Assembly (NCBI GenBank): GCA_028284235.1
Contig: JANQSC010000049.1
Location: 62,001-126,000, forward strand
From: Opitutaceae bacterium
Lineage (GTDB): Bacteria; Verrucomicrobiota; Verrucomicrobiia; Opitutales; Opitutaceae
DNA: 64,000 nt
Direction: 5' to 3'
Each line of letters starts with the position of its first letter. The first letter of the stretch is position 1. Positions 17,783-27,017 of this stretch are shown piece after piece. The notes beneath the pieces were generated by a model. The model was not told the origin of the DNA. It was given only the letters and a program-made list of their open reading frames with translations, and did not search any database. A program made the position numbers and the translations under genes.

Positions 17783-18487
17783 TCATAACTGAACGACGCG
17801 CGCGAATTGCGATTCTTCTGTAATTGGAATGTCCTCGAATTTGGTTGTTCCGTCTCCTTGGATCTCGTCCGTGTAGTCTGTCCAAGTCTCAAGATCACCT
17901 GAAACCTGAATCTTGTAGATTGCTCGCGGCTCTGTCGTCCAACGAATGTGAAGCGTGTCCTCCGAGGCGCCAGTTACGATATCGCCAACTACCGAGATGT
18001 CGGGCTGATCTGCAATCAGCCAAAGGGTGAATGTAGCCACGTCGCTTTGGCCGGTTACTCGTGAAAGGAAGAACGGAAATGCCATCACGGTTGGGTTTCT
18101 GTTTCCTGTGAAATCGTGATGGATTTTCACTTCGTCGCTCTCATCATTTTCATCGAGCGAAGCGGATACAGTAAATCGATTGTACTCAGCGTCTCGACCT
18201 TCATAGAGCAGGTCTCTCTCGCTTACGTGTCTAATGGATTCTACAAAAGGAGATTGGCTCCTATCGAGCTCAGCTATGAGCTCGCCCGAATAGTCGTACC
18301 AATACAAGACGCTGGATTCGCTGGATTCCCACGTTGTGATTGCCACCGACCCGTCGCTCCCTACTTCGTAGATGTAGTTTCCGTCGGGAAGGTCTTTGGT
18401 CCACAGGATTGTTGCAGAATGCACGGTGTGCGATAGCGCAATCACGAAGGCGAGTTGAGTCAGTAGGCGTTTGAATTTGAGTAACAT
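17783..18487 (-). CDS. Secreted protein with C-terminal verrucomicrobial module
   Basis: A protein of 234 residues. The start at 18487 is chosen because MLLKFKRLLTQLAFVIALSH begins a signal peptide; a longer frame reaches 18565. The body is strand-rich, with repeated phrases such as DGSVAITTWESS and DYSGELIAELD. The end, YKIQVSGDLETWTDYTDE followed by FARVVQL, matches the short beta-sandwich tail seen on many secreted proteins of this phylum (compare VFESSSNLLDW and YELQSSPDLVGW elsewhere in the window). No enzymatic motif was seen, so the function is unknown. It is convergent with the NTF2-like gene across the terminator and divergent from a sulfatase. Confidence 0.6.
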   Translation of the reverse strand: MLLKFKRLLTQLAFVIALSHTVHSATILWTKDLPDGNYIYEVGSDGSVAITTWESSESSVLYWYDYSGELIAELDRSQSPFVESIRHVSERDLLYEGRDAEYNRFTVSASLDENDESDEVKIHHDFTGNRNPTVMAFPFFLSRVTGQSDVATFTLWLIADQPDISVVGDIVTGASEDTLHIRWTTEPRAIYKIQVSGDLETWTDYTDEIQGDGTTKFEDIPITEESQFARVVQL

Positions 18488-18754
18488 GAGATGGCTTGTT
18501 TTTAATTTGGATTGCCCGTGCAGAAGAGTGCGAATGGTGGAGTCCTTGATGGACCAAGACCCCATTTTGTCAAAAGATTAATATCTAAACTGCTAGTGGA
18601 TAAAATCTCAGAAACAGTACACGATTTTCCTAGTGTTCCTCCTGAAACCTATCGTTGCTGCCTCCTAGCTCTTTTCGGTTTCTGTTGAAAAACAAAGACA
18701 GAGCTTGATCGCATCAGGGCATGGAGACTGAATGAATAAATCGTTTTCAGATTT

Positions 18755-20368
18755 ATGAAGCTCCACTATCTCCTTGTCTTTGCCCATTTGCTGACGGTCT
18801 CTCTCCATTCAGCTGACCGCCCCAACATTCTCTTCGCCTTTGCGGACGACTGGGGGCACTACGCTAGCGCTTATGCGGAAGTGGAAAGTAAAGCGGGCCC
18901 CAACTCAGTGGTGCTGACGCGGAACTTCGATCGGATCGCGGACGAGGGGGTTCTGTTTACCAACGCGTTCGTGAATTCGCCGTCGTGCACGCCGTGTCGG
19001 AGTTCGTTGTTGTCGGGACAGTATTTCTTTCGGACGGGGCGAGGGGCCATTTTACAGGGGGCTGTATGGGACGACTCGATTCCATCGTTTCCGCTACTGT
19101 TGAAAGATGCCGGCTATCACATTGGGCAAACCTACAAGGTGTGGTCGCCCGGTACGGTCCGCGACGCCCCGTTTGGGGCTCGGGAACATGAATACGAATC
19201 GGCCGGTACGCGCTTCAATCAATTCTCCCAGAATGTCACCAAGCTTATGGACGATGGGGCGTCGCTTCTGGAAGCCAAGCGCATGCTCTACGAGGAGGTG
19301 CTCTCGAATTTCGAGAGTTTTCTCGACGATCGTCCAGACGGAGCGCCGTTCTGCTACTGGTTTGGTCCCACTAATGTCCATCGAAAATGGATACGGGGAT
19401 CGGGCAAGGCGTTGTGGGGGTTAAATCCCGACGATCTCGAAGGAAAACTCCCCGCTTTCCTGCCCGATGTGCCGATCGTTCGCGAAGACATGGCGGACTA
19501 CTTGGGCGAGGTGATGGCTTTCGACGCCGCCTTGGGATTATTGCTCGATCGGCTGGAAGTTGCTGGGGAGCTGGACAATACGATTGTCGTTGTGAGCGGA
19601 GACCACGGGATTCCGGGATTTACGCATTCGAAAACGGATCTCTACGATTCGGGGACGCACGTGTCGCTGGCGATTCGGTGGCCCGATGGGGACGGAGGGA
19701 ATGAGGGAGCGGGGGTGTCGGGACGGGTGGTGACGGATTTTGTCAATTTGATGGACTTGGCTCCCACGTTTTTGGAGATGGGCGGCGCTTCGGTTCCGGA
19801 TGTCATGACGGGACGGAGTTTGGTCAATGTGCTTCGGTCGGATAGAGGAGGTCGCGTGGATCCCAGTCGCGACTTTGTGGTTACGGGCCGGGAGCGGCAC
19901 GTATGGATGGCTCGGGAAGGAAATTTGCCGTATCCACATCGGGCGATTCGAACGGACGACTACTTGTACATTCGCAACTTCAAGCCCGACCGGTATCCGG
20001 GCGGAGATCGGTTGGAGCCGAAGGATGGGGAAGCGTTCACCGAGGAGCGCTTGACCAACAATACTTTCGTGACCTACGCGGACATCGACGCGGGGCCAAC
20101 GAAAGCGTGGCTCGTGCTGAATGGAGAAACTGAATACGGTAGGAAGTACTATGATTGGGCCTTCGGGCGCCGTCCGGGGGAGGAGCTGTACGCGCTGAAA
20201 GACGATCCCGACCAAGTCGTGAATCTGGCCCAGGATCCACGGTATGGAGCCGTGAGGGACGAATTGAGGACGCGACTTTTGGACGTACTAGAAGCGAATG
20301 GCGATCCGCGTGTGCTCGGCGATGGGTCTACCTTCGATAAGCTCCCTTTTACGGCAGGGAACAACTGA
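18755..20368 (+). CDS. Secreted sulfatase (S1 family)
   Basis: A 537-residue periplasmic sulfatase. The signal peptide ends about residue 19. FADDWG supplies the first metal ligands. The maturation motif [12 protein letters not shown] places formylglycine at Cys78, with a second cysteine in the variable position of C-x-P-x-[10 protein letters not shown] is the second metal site, and [18 protein letters not shown] is the conserved post-catalytic helix. It resembles heparan-type or general S1 sulfatases of planctomycetes and verrucomicrobia, and the true substrate cannot be inferred. Followed by a family B repeat; read alone. Confidence 0.92.
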   Translation: MKLHYLLVFAHLLTVSLHSADRPNILFAFADDWGHYASAYAEVESKAGPNSVVLTRNFDRIADEGVLFTNAFVNSPSCTPCRSSLLSGQYFFRTGRGAILQGAVWDDSIPSFPLLLKDAGYHIGQTYKVWSPGTVRDAPFGAREHEYESAGTRFNQFSQNVTKLMDDGASLLEAKRMLYEEVLSNFESFLDDRPDGAPFCYWFGPTNVHRKWIRGSGKALWGLNPDDLEGKLPAFLPDVPIVREDMADYLGEVMAFDAALGLLLDRLEVAGELDNTIVVVSGDHGIPGFTHSKTDLYDSGTHVSLAIRWPDGDGGNEGAGVSGRVVTDFVNLMDLAPTFLEMGGASVPDVMTGRSLVNVLRSDRGGRVDPSRDFVVTGRERHVWMAREGNLPYPHRAIRTDDYLYIRNFKPDRYPGGDRLEPKDGEAFTEERLTNNTFVTYADIDAGPTKAWLVLNGETEYGRKYYDWAFGRRPGEELYALKDDPDQVVNLAQDPRYGAVRDELRTRLLDVLEANGDPRVLGDGSTFDKLPFTAGNN

Positions 20369-20383
20369 CGGAATTTGGATTTC

Positions 20384-20505
20384 TTGTCATCGCCCCGACC
20401 GGCCGCCGACTGCGTCGGGGTTCCTAACGGAATCGGGGCTAGGAGTCCCCGCGGCGCGGGGCCAATAGGATCCCTCCCGCTGGGCGGGAGGGAAATAAGG
20501 TTTTT
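20384..20505. repeat. Family B structured repeat, copy 2
   Basis: Nearly identical to 15535-15657, differing at scattered positions, several of which look compensatory within hairpins. For example the terminal stem is CCCTCCCGCTGGGCGGGAGG here, and CCTCCCCCTGATCGGGAGG in copy 1. It lies 16 bases after the sulfatase stop codon. Confidence 0.85.
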
Positions 20506-20531
20506 GTTTTCGGTTCTGCAGAGTTGAGATC

Positions 20532-20604
20532 GTAGGGCCGGCGCTCCAGCCGAGGTGGAGCATTCGGATTAACCTACGCGGCGCGGCACAAGCGCCGGCC
20601 CTAC
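20532..20604. repeat. Complete family D element with 14-bp inverted repeats
   Basis: GTAGGGCCGGCGCT (20532-20545) is perfectly complementary to AGCGCCGGCCCTAC (20591-20604), enclosing 45 bases that include GCGGCGCGGCACA. The form resembles a miniature inverted-repeat element or a large REP palindrome. Degraded arms occur at 15380, 16500 and possibly 34736-34772. Confidence 0.8.
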
Positions 20605-20749
20605 ATTAATAAATTTGAAATCCTGTTCGCGAAGCGATCCTGTTGCCGCAGCGCGGCATTTGATCTCGGAGAGATCACTGTTAAAAATTATACAGCCCCA
20701 CTCTCGTTTTGGTATCGCGGGCGGGGGCGAGCGACGCCCCGACAGAGAG

Positions 20750-21271
20750 TTAGTTTTTGATTTCCTTGTAGAGCGCTGTGTTGCGGATGCGGGCATTGAC
20801 GGAGGGCGCGTCACTGGATGCGGCGGTTTTCAATTTCGTTAATGCATCGTCTTTGTAATCAGGATTCGCAACGCCGATCAAGGCGATGGCATTGTAGGCC
20901 CAAGCCCGGACGAGCGTGTTCCGATCGGTGGCGTATTCAGTTGCGACTGCGTACAACCGAGCGTGGTAGTCGTCCGGCAACTCGATGCGATCCAGAATCT
21001 GGAGCAAGTGTAGTCGCGAGTTCTTGTCGGTAGCGATTTCCAGCCATCGGATAATGTCCTGACACAATCCAGCGGGCGTCTCCAAGCCGAGCTCGATCAA
21101 CCGCTTGAGTATCCAGGTGCCGCCTACGTGCGCATGTTCGTGATCGGAGTCGATAATCGCGGTGACTTGTTCGAGCGCATCGGGGCGAATCGACAGCGCG
21201 TTCGCGATTTCCTCGAAAGGAGCGATGCGTTTGCCATCGTATTGATCCAGAATTTTCGAGTACGCGTTCAA
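20750..21271 (-). CDS. HEAT-like helical repeat protein downstream of uvrA
   Basis: A 173-residue all-helical cytoplasmic protein with no signal peptide. Repeated helix pairs such as AHVGGTWILKRLIELG, CQDIIRWLEIATDKNSRLHL and TLVRAWAYNAIALIGVANPD fit a short HEAT/ARM solenoid, which normally makes protein contacts. The segment NTLVRAWAYNAIALIG is the most HEAT-like. It begins 20 bases after the stop codon of the large UvrA gene on the same strand, so the two are very likely one transcript. No catalytic motif is visible, and a link to repair is inferred only from position. Confidence 0.6.
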   Translation of the reverse strand: MNAYSKILDQYDGKRIAPFEEIANALSIRPDALEQVTAIIDSDHEHAHVGGTWILKRLIELGLETPAGLCQDIIRWLEIATDKNSRLHLLQILDRIELPDDYHARLYAVATEYATDRNTLVRAWAYNAIALIGVANPDYKDDALTKLKTAASSDAPSVNARIRNTALYKEIKN

Positions 21272-21290
21272 GAGGCTCTTCGATCTTGTC

Positions 21291-24200
21291 TTACAGTTTC
21301 GACTCCAAATAGCCGGCGGTGATGCTTCGTTTCGATTTCTTCAGACCGCCGAGATTGCCTTGATAGAGGATCTTGCCGCCTTTGGGCCCACCGCCGGGTC
21401 CGACGTCCACGAGGTAGTCCGCTTCGGCGAGGAGATCGAGGTGATGCTCGATTACGATGACGGTGTGGCCCTGATTGACGAGTTTGTGGAGCAGCTGTAT
21501 CAGCTTTTCACAGTCGCTTAGGTGCAGTCCGATTGTGGGTTCCTCGAGAATGTAGAGATTGGTTCGCTTGATGCCTCGGCTGCGTTCGGTGAAGTTCTGC
21601 AGGCCTTTGGCGAGCTCGGTCACCAGTTTTAGTCGCTGCGCTTCGCCGCCGGAAAGGGTCGGGCTGCTTTGACCGAGGCTTAAATAGCCTAGACCGGTTT
21701 CGACCATGAGTTGAGTGATCTCCCCCAGTTGGGAGTGGAAGCTGAAGAACTCCGCGGCTTCGTCGAAGGTCATGGCGAGGACGTCCGCAATGTTCTTTCC
21801 CTTCCAACGGAGATCGAGCAGCTCGGGGCCGTAGCGCGACCCGTTGCAGTCTTCGCAAACGACGTAGGTGTCGGGCATGAAGCTCATTTCCAGTTTGACG
21901 CGTCCTGCTCCGGCGCAGGTGTCGCAGCGCCCGTGAGGCGTGTTGAAGGAGAATCGACCTGGCTTGTATCCGCGCATCTTCGACTCCGGAAGGCTCGCGA
22001 AAAATTGTCGCACGATATCGAATACGCCCAGATAGGTAGCGGGCGTTGAACGCGGAGTCTTACCGATCGGCGACTGGTCGACCTCGATGACGGATCGAAA
22101 CCCGTTTACGCCGGAAAGCGTATCGAAAAGAACATTGCCTTCCTCACCCTCGATACTCTTCCCATTGCGGGCGAATTGAGCGCCGGTGACGGTTTTCTTC
22201 TTCGCTTTGATTGCGTAGGCGGCTGCCTGTCCGAGTAGATCACGGACGAGGGAGGATTTTCCCGCCCCGGAAGCCCCGCAGACCATCGTCAGTCGCTCGC
22301 GCGGTAGGGTGAGGGTCTGGTTTTTCAGGTTTCGAAATGTGACGCTCTTGATTGTGATCCATCCCTCGGACTTGGCCGTTTTCTTTGGCAGGGGACGATA
22401 GCGACCGTTGAGCGGGTGGGAAATTCCTTTCTTGAGATATGAGCCGGTGAGCGACTGTTTGTTTCGCTTTAGCTGGGCCAGCGTCCCTTCGGCGATGAGC
22501 TCGCCGCCTTGGGTACCGGCGCCGGGGCCGAGGTCGATGATCCGGTCGGCTTGCTCCATCATGGCATCGTCGTGTTCGACCACGAGGAGGGAATTTCCCT
22601 TTTCCCGCAGGTCCTTGAGCGTCTCGATGAGTCGATCGCTGTCGCGGGCGTGCAAGCCGATGCTCGGTTCGTCGAGAACGTAGAGTACGCCGGCCAGATT
22701 GGAGCCGAGTTGGGCGGCGAGTCGGATGCGCTGGGCTTCGCCTCCGGAAAGCGTCTGAGTGGCTCGATCCAGAGTGAGATACTCCAAGCCCACTTTATCC
22801 ATAAATTGGAGACGCTCTCGGATTTGATCGACAATGTCGCGGGCGATGATGCGGCCGCGAGCGTCGAGTTTGAGCTTTGAGAGCGTGGCCAGCAAGGCGT
22901 GCGGCGTTTGCTGGAGAAGTTTGGGCAGGGAAATCTTGCGTCCGCCGACGAGCGGGAGAAATACGTTGCGGCTGGTTCGGTTGAGGCGTTCCCCGTTGCA
23001 ATCGGGACAGACGACGACCTCGTCGCTGTCGTCGTCGTCCGAGGAGTCGGCACCGATCGATTTGGCGAGGAGCTCGTCGTCCTCGAGTCGTTCGCGCATC
23101 CATGGATACAGTCGCCCGTGTCCTCGGCAGGTAGGGCACCAGCCTTTGTGCGAGTTGAACGAGAAATCCTTGGGGTCGAGCTCCGGGAGGGCTTCGCCCG
23201 TCGCGGCGTCCATGCGAAGGGTGGAAAGCCAGGAAAGGACGTTTTCGTCTTCGTCGAGAACGAGAGCCGTGCCGCGTCCGCGTTTCAGGGCTTCTTTTAG
23301 GGCGGTTTCGATTTTCGCCGGGGAGCGGCGGATCTCCGCGAGATCCGCGATGACGACTTCAATATTGTGCTCCTTGTAGCGATCGAGTTTCTCGAAATCC
23401 TCGGTGAGAATGACTTCTCCGTCGACGCGCATCATCTCGTAGCCGTGATCCCCGATCCAATTGGCAATGGGCTGGTGGTGGCCCTTTCGGTTTCGAACGA
23501 GCGGGGCGCAAAGCAGAAGATGATCGGCTTTGCGGGCGCTCGATTGCTTCAGAAGCGTTCGCACGCGCTTGAGGAGTTCGGCTTGAGTTTGGGACAGAAG
23601 CGGGTCGCCCGTATCCGGATTGTGGGGAATTCCCAGTCGAGAATAAAGCAGCCGCAGGTATTGGGCGACTTCAGTGATCGTGGCGACTGTCGACTTGCGG
23701 CTGCCTCGGGTGACGCGTTGCTCGATGGCGACGGTCGGTTGGATCCCGGTAAGCTGGTCCAAGTCGGGCCGCGGCATCTGCTCGACGAACTGACGGGCGT
23801 AGGGTGACATGGACTCCATGAAACGGCGCTGTCCTTCTCCAAAAACGATGTCGAATGCCAGTGTCGACTTGCCCGATCCCGATACGCCGGTCACCACGGA
23901 AAGCTCGTAGTGAGGAATGGATACATTGACGTTTTTGAGATTGTGCTCGCGAGCGCCAACCACGTCCAAAGTGGAACTTTCGACGTGGAGGGGATTAGGT
24001 TGTAGGGGTTTAGGCTGTAGGGAGGTCGGGTTGTAGGGGGATTGAGATTCGGCGGCGAGGAGTGGTGTGGAGGTTTCACTCTTCACTCTTCCAAATTCAC
24101 TCTTTAAATACTTGCCCGTTTCGGTGTTGGCAGTGGCGGCGCATTTGGATGGCGGGCCTTGGAAAACGAGTCTGCCGCCGTCTGCTCCGGCTTCGGGGCC

Positions 24201-26978
24201 GAGCTCGATGAGCCAGTCGGCGGACTTGAGGACGTCGAGATTGTGTTCAATAACGATCAAGCTATGACCGCTGTCGACGATTTGCTGGAGGACCGCGAGG
24301 AGCCGTTTGACGTCGTGCTTGTGCAATCCGGTCGTGGGCTCGTCTAGTAGAATTAGTGAGTGGTCTACCCGTGCTTCGTTCTTCGAACCACGCAGGGTTC
24401 GAGTAGGGCTCGAAAGGTATTTGACTAGTTTGAGGCGCTGGGATTCGCCGCCGGAGAGGGTGTTGAGGGGCTGGCCCATTTTCAGGTAGCCGAGCCCGAC
24501 TTGTTCCAAAGCTTCGAGTTTGTCGTGGATTTTCGGGTACTCTTGAAATATCTGGAGCGCTTGGGCGATGGTGAGTTCGAGGACGTCGGAGATGGAGTGG
24601 TTTAGGAACTTAATTTCCAGAAGCCCGGCTTTGAAGCGCTTCGCGTTGCAGTGCGGGCAGGGGACGAATACGTCGCTGAGGAACTGCATCTCCACTTTCT
24701 CGTAGCCCAGACCGCCGCAATGTTCGCAGCGTCCGTCGCCCGCATTGAATGAAAAGCTGGAGGCGGTGTAGCCTTCCGCTTTGGCTGCGGGAAGATCTCC
24801 GAATAGCTTTCTTATCGGATCCCAAGCGTTGACGAATACAGCGGGATTGGAGCGGGGCGTCCGACTGATGGGCCCTTGGTCGACCATGACGATTTCGGTA
24901 AACTCGATATCGCTGGCGATTGTCTTGACTGTGGCGGGGTCCTCCGCGAGCTTCCCTTGCTGCGTGAGCAGGTTTTGGTAAAGGGCGTTGTTGAGAAGGG
25001 TGCTTTTGCCGGATCCGGAAACGCCGCTGAGGCAGACGAATCGACTGAGCGGGATGTCGATATCCAAATTGTGGATATTGTGTTTGCTCGCCCGGCGTAC
25101 TTGAATACGCGGATTGGATTTTCGTTTGGGCTTGAGCGCGAAGGGGCGAACGCGCGCGGGTGGGTCGATGCGGCGGGCTCCGGAGAAGTAGCTGCCGGAA
25201 AGGCTTTTTTCCGAAGCAATCAGCGCGGCGGGATCTCCTTGGAAGACGATGTTCCCGCCGTTGGCGCCGGGTTCCGGGCCGATTTCGAGAACATGGTCGG
25301 CGGCGAGGATCATGGAGTCGTCGTGTTCGACGACGACGACCGTGTTGCCCGCGTCTGTGAGGGTGCGGACGATTTGAATGAGGCGGTCGATGTCGCGGGC
25401 GTGAAGTCCGACTGAAGGCTCGTCGAGCACGAAGAGCGTATCGACGAGCGAGGTGCCGAGACAAGAGGTGAGGGTGACGCGTTCGACTTCGCCGCCGCTC
25501 AGCGTGCGTGCGGGGCGGTTGAGCGTGAGGTAGCCGAGCCCGACGTGGTTGAGGTAGCGGAGCCGCGATAGAATCGCGTCGATAGCCATGTCAGCCTGGC
25601 GATTGGTTTGCGGCTTCGTGTCGCTTCTCGCTTGGGAGACGCGCTCGTAGAGTTCGCTTATCGCTAGCTCGTAGAGATCGGGAAGCCGGAAGCCGTTCCA
25701 CTTCCAACAGAGCGCTTCCGGCTGGAGACGGGTGCCGTCGCAGCTCGGGCATTTGATATAGGCCCGGTAGCGGGAGAGAAAGATGCGCACGTGCATCTTG
25801 TATGTGTTCTTTTCGAGCCACCTGAAGAAGCCTTTTACACCGTACCAGGAGTTGCCGTCCCAGTCTTCCGAGTCGCGTTTCTTGCGAAAATCGGGTTCCC
25901 CGTCTATAATAAGTTTCTGGTGTTTTTTGGGGAGTTGATTGAAAGGTGTCGTAGTGGAGATTTTGAGACGTCTGCAGGCGCGTTCGAGGTCTTTTTTGCT
26001 CTCGCCGTACACTTGTCCTTCGAACGGTCTTATCAGACCTTCGGAAATGCTCAGGTTTGTATCCGGAATGGCGAGACGGTAGTCGATTTCGATAACGCGT
26101 CCGAATCCTCTACATTCCGGACAAGCTCCGATGGGCGAGTTGAAAGAGAACAATGCGGGAATAGCGGGACGGAAGCGCTGGCCTGTCGACGGCGAGCGAA
26201 GTCCGCTGGAAAAACGATCCAGCAGAGCGGCGTTTTCGTCGAAGAGCGCGAGTTCTCCTTTTCCGAACTCGAGGGCGGTTTCAGCGCCTTCGAGGAAACG
26301 CCCGCGGTTTCGCGAGTCGAGTTTCATCCGATCCTGAATGACGTGAATGGCTGAGTCGGCCTTTTGGGGGAGCGACTTTATTGTGGCCTCGTCGTCGACG
26401 CGTTCGATGGATCCGTTTTCGGTAATGAAGCGCGAGTAGCCCTGTGCTTTGACGTTTTGGAATATTTCCGGCCAATCGAGCTTCTCGGGGCGTCGCACTT
26501 CGAAGGCGACGAGGGCGGTTTGCCCCCGCCATCGTTTGAGCGATTTCTCCCAGATTGTTCCGGGGTTGTCGTCGTGTATTGGTTTATCGGTTACGGGATC
26601 GTAGAGCGTGGAAACGTGGCTGAACCAGACTTTGAAGAAGTCGGTCAACTCGGTCATGGTCCCGACGGTCGAGCGCGAAGTTTTGATGGTGTTCTTCTGC
26701 TCGATGGCGATGGAGGGACGCACGTTTTCGGCCGAATCGAGATCGGGCTTCTCGAGGAGGTCGAGGAATTGGCGCGTGTAGGCGCTGAAGGTTTCGACGT
26801 AGCGGCGCTGTCCTTCGGCGTGGAGCGTCTCGAACACGAGGGACGATTTGCCGGCCCCGCTCAGTCCGGTGACTGCGATGTATTTGCCTAGGGGGATATC
26901 GACATCGATATTTTTGAGATTGTTTTGGCGGACGCCGCGCAGGTGGATGGACTTTAGTTCGGAAAGGATCTTGGGCAT
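21291..26978 (-). CDS. uvrA: Double-length UvrA (tandem-fused excinuclease ABC subunit A)
   Basis: An 1895-residue ATPase made of two UvrA-type halves. UvrA finds helix-distorting DNA damage and loads UvrB in nucleotide excision repair. Four ATP sites are visible, with Walker A lysines at K44, K658, K1037 and K1574. Each has an ABC signature (LSGGEVERV, LSGGESQRL, LSGGEAQRI, LSGGEAQRL) and Walker B (VLDEPSVGLH, LLDEPTTGLH, VLDEPSIGLH, ILEEPTIGLH). Each half keeps C-x2-C pairs such as CEHCGGLG..CPHC and CDTCAGAG..CEDC. The CxxC that normally precedes the LFSFN segment is missing in both N-terminal sites. A low-complexity linker (about 965-1005) joins the halves. Chlamydial UvrA is also double length. 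Downstream of a glycosyltransferase gene by 39 bases and upstream of the HEAT protein gene. Confidence 0.95.
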   Translation of the reverse strand: MPKILSELKSIHLRGVRQNNLKNIDVDIPLGKYIAVTGLSGAGKSSLVFETLHAEGQRRYVETFSAYTRQFLDLLEKPDLDSAENVRPSIAIEQKNTIKTSRSTVGTMTELTDFFKVWFSHVSTLYDPVTDKPIHDDNPGTIWEKSLKRWRGQTALVAFEVRRPEKLDWPEIFQNVKAQGYSRFITENGSIERVDDEATIKSLPQKADSAIHVIQDRMKLDSRNRGRFLEGAETALEFGKGELALFDENAALLDRFSSGLRSPSTGQRFRPAIPALFSFNSPIGACPECRGFGRVIEIDYRLAIPDTNLSISEGLIRPFEGQVYGESKKDLERACRRLKISTTTPFNQLPKKHQKLIIDGEPDFRKKRDSEDWDGNSWYGVKGFFRWLEKNTYKMHVRIFLSRYRAYIKCPSCDGTRLQPEALCWKWNGFRLPDLYELAISELYERVSQARSDTKPQTNRQADMAIDAILSRLRYLNHVGLGYLTLNRPARTLSGGEVERVTLTSCLGTSLVDTLFVLDEPSVGLHARDIDRLIQIVRTLTDAGNTVVVVEHDDSMILAADHVLEIGPEPGANGGNIVFQGDPAALIASEKSLSGSYFSGARRIDPPARVRPFALKPKRKSNPRIQVRRASKHNIHNLDIDIPLSRFVCLSGVSGSGKSTLLNNALYQNLLTQQGKLAEDPATVKTIASDIEFTEIVMVDQGPISRTPRSNPAVFVNAWDPIRKLFGDLPAAKAEGYTASSFSFNAGDGRCEHCGGLGYEKVEMQFLSDVFVPCPHCNAKRFKAGLLEIKFLNHSISDVLELTIAQALQIFQEYPKIHDKLEALEQVGLGYLKMGQPLNTLSGGESQRLKLVKYLSSPTRTLRGSKNEARVDHSLILLDEPTTGLHKHDVKRLLAVLQQIVDSGHSLIVIEHNLDVLKSADWLIELGPEAGADGGRLVFQGPPSKCAATANTETGKYLKSEFGRVKSETSTPLLAAESQSPYNPTSLQPKPLQPNPLHVESSTLDVVGAREHNLKNVNVSIPHYELSVVTGVSGSGKSTLAFDIVFGEGQRRFMESMSPYARQFVEQMPRPDLDQLTGIQPTVAIEQRVTRGSRKSTVATITEVAQYLRLLYSRLGIPHNPDTGDPLLSQTQAELLKRVRTLLKQSSARKADHLLLCAPLVRNRKGHHQPIANWIGDHGYEMMRVDGEVILTEDFEKLDRYKEHNIEVVIADLAEIRRSPAKIETALKEALKRGRGTALVLDEDENVLSWLSTLRMDAATGEALPELDPKDFSFNSHKGWCPTCRGHGRLYPWMRERLEDDELLAKSIGADSSDDDDSDEVVVCPDCNGERLNRTSRNVFLPLVGGRKISLPKLLQQTPHALLATLSKLKLDARGRIIARDIVDQIRERLQFMDKVGLEYLTLDRATQTLSGGEAQRIRLAAQLGSNLAGVLYVLDEPSIGLHARDSDRLIETLKDLREKGNSLLVVEHDDAMMEQADRIIDLGPGAGTQGGELIAEGTLAQLKRNKQSLTGSYLKKGISHPLNGRYRPLPKKTAKSEGWITIKSVTFRNLKNQTLTLPRERLTMVCGASGAGKSSLVRDLLGQAAAYAIKAKKKTVTGAQFARNGKSIEGEEGNVLFDTLSGVNGFRSVIEVDQSPIGKTPRSTPATYLGVFDIVRQFFASLPESKMRGYKPGRFSFNTPHGRCDTCAGAGRVKLEMSFMPDTYVVCEDCNGSRYGPELLDLRWKGKNIADVLAMTFDEAAEFFSFHSQLGEITQLMVETGLGYLSLGQSSPTLSGGEAQRLKLVTELAKGLQNFTERSRGIKRTNLYILEEPTIGLHLSDCEKLIQLLHKLVNQGHTVIVIEHHLDLLAEADYLVDVGPGGGPKGGKILYQGNLGGLKKSKRSITAGYLESKL

Positions 26979-27017
26979 TGAGAGGGTCGCGTTGGTTCGC
27001 GCTCGTTTCTGTGAAAT

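Larger units (their letters stand above)
20369..20749. other. Spacer built almost entirely of repeats
   Basis: About 380 bases holding family B copy 2 (20384-20505), the complete family D element (20532-20604), and then a run of short hairpins (GTTCGCGAAGCGATC, GCAGCGCGGC, GATCTCGGAGAGATC) up to about 20690. The part from 20690 to 20749 shows nothing recognisable. No gene is visible. Confidence 0.65.

Noticed and set aside
23965-24095. Short repeats in the UvrA linker as a CRISPR array
   Set aside because: Units are 6-8 bases with no spacer-repeat regularity, and the stretch is in frame inside the protein.
21291-26978. Double UvrA as an assembly duplication
   Set aside because: The two halves differ greatly in sequence and the frame is open through the join, so it is not a duplicated read.
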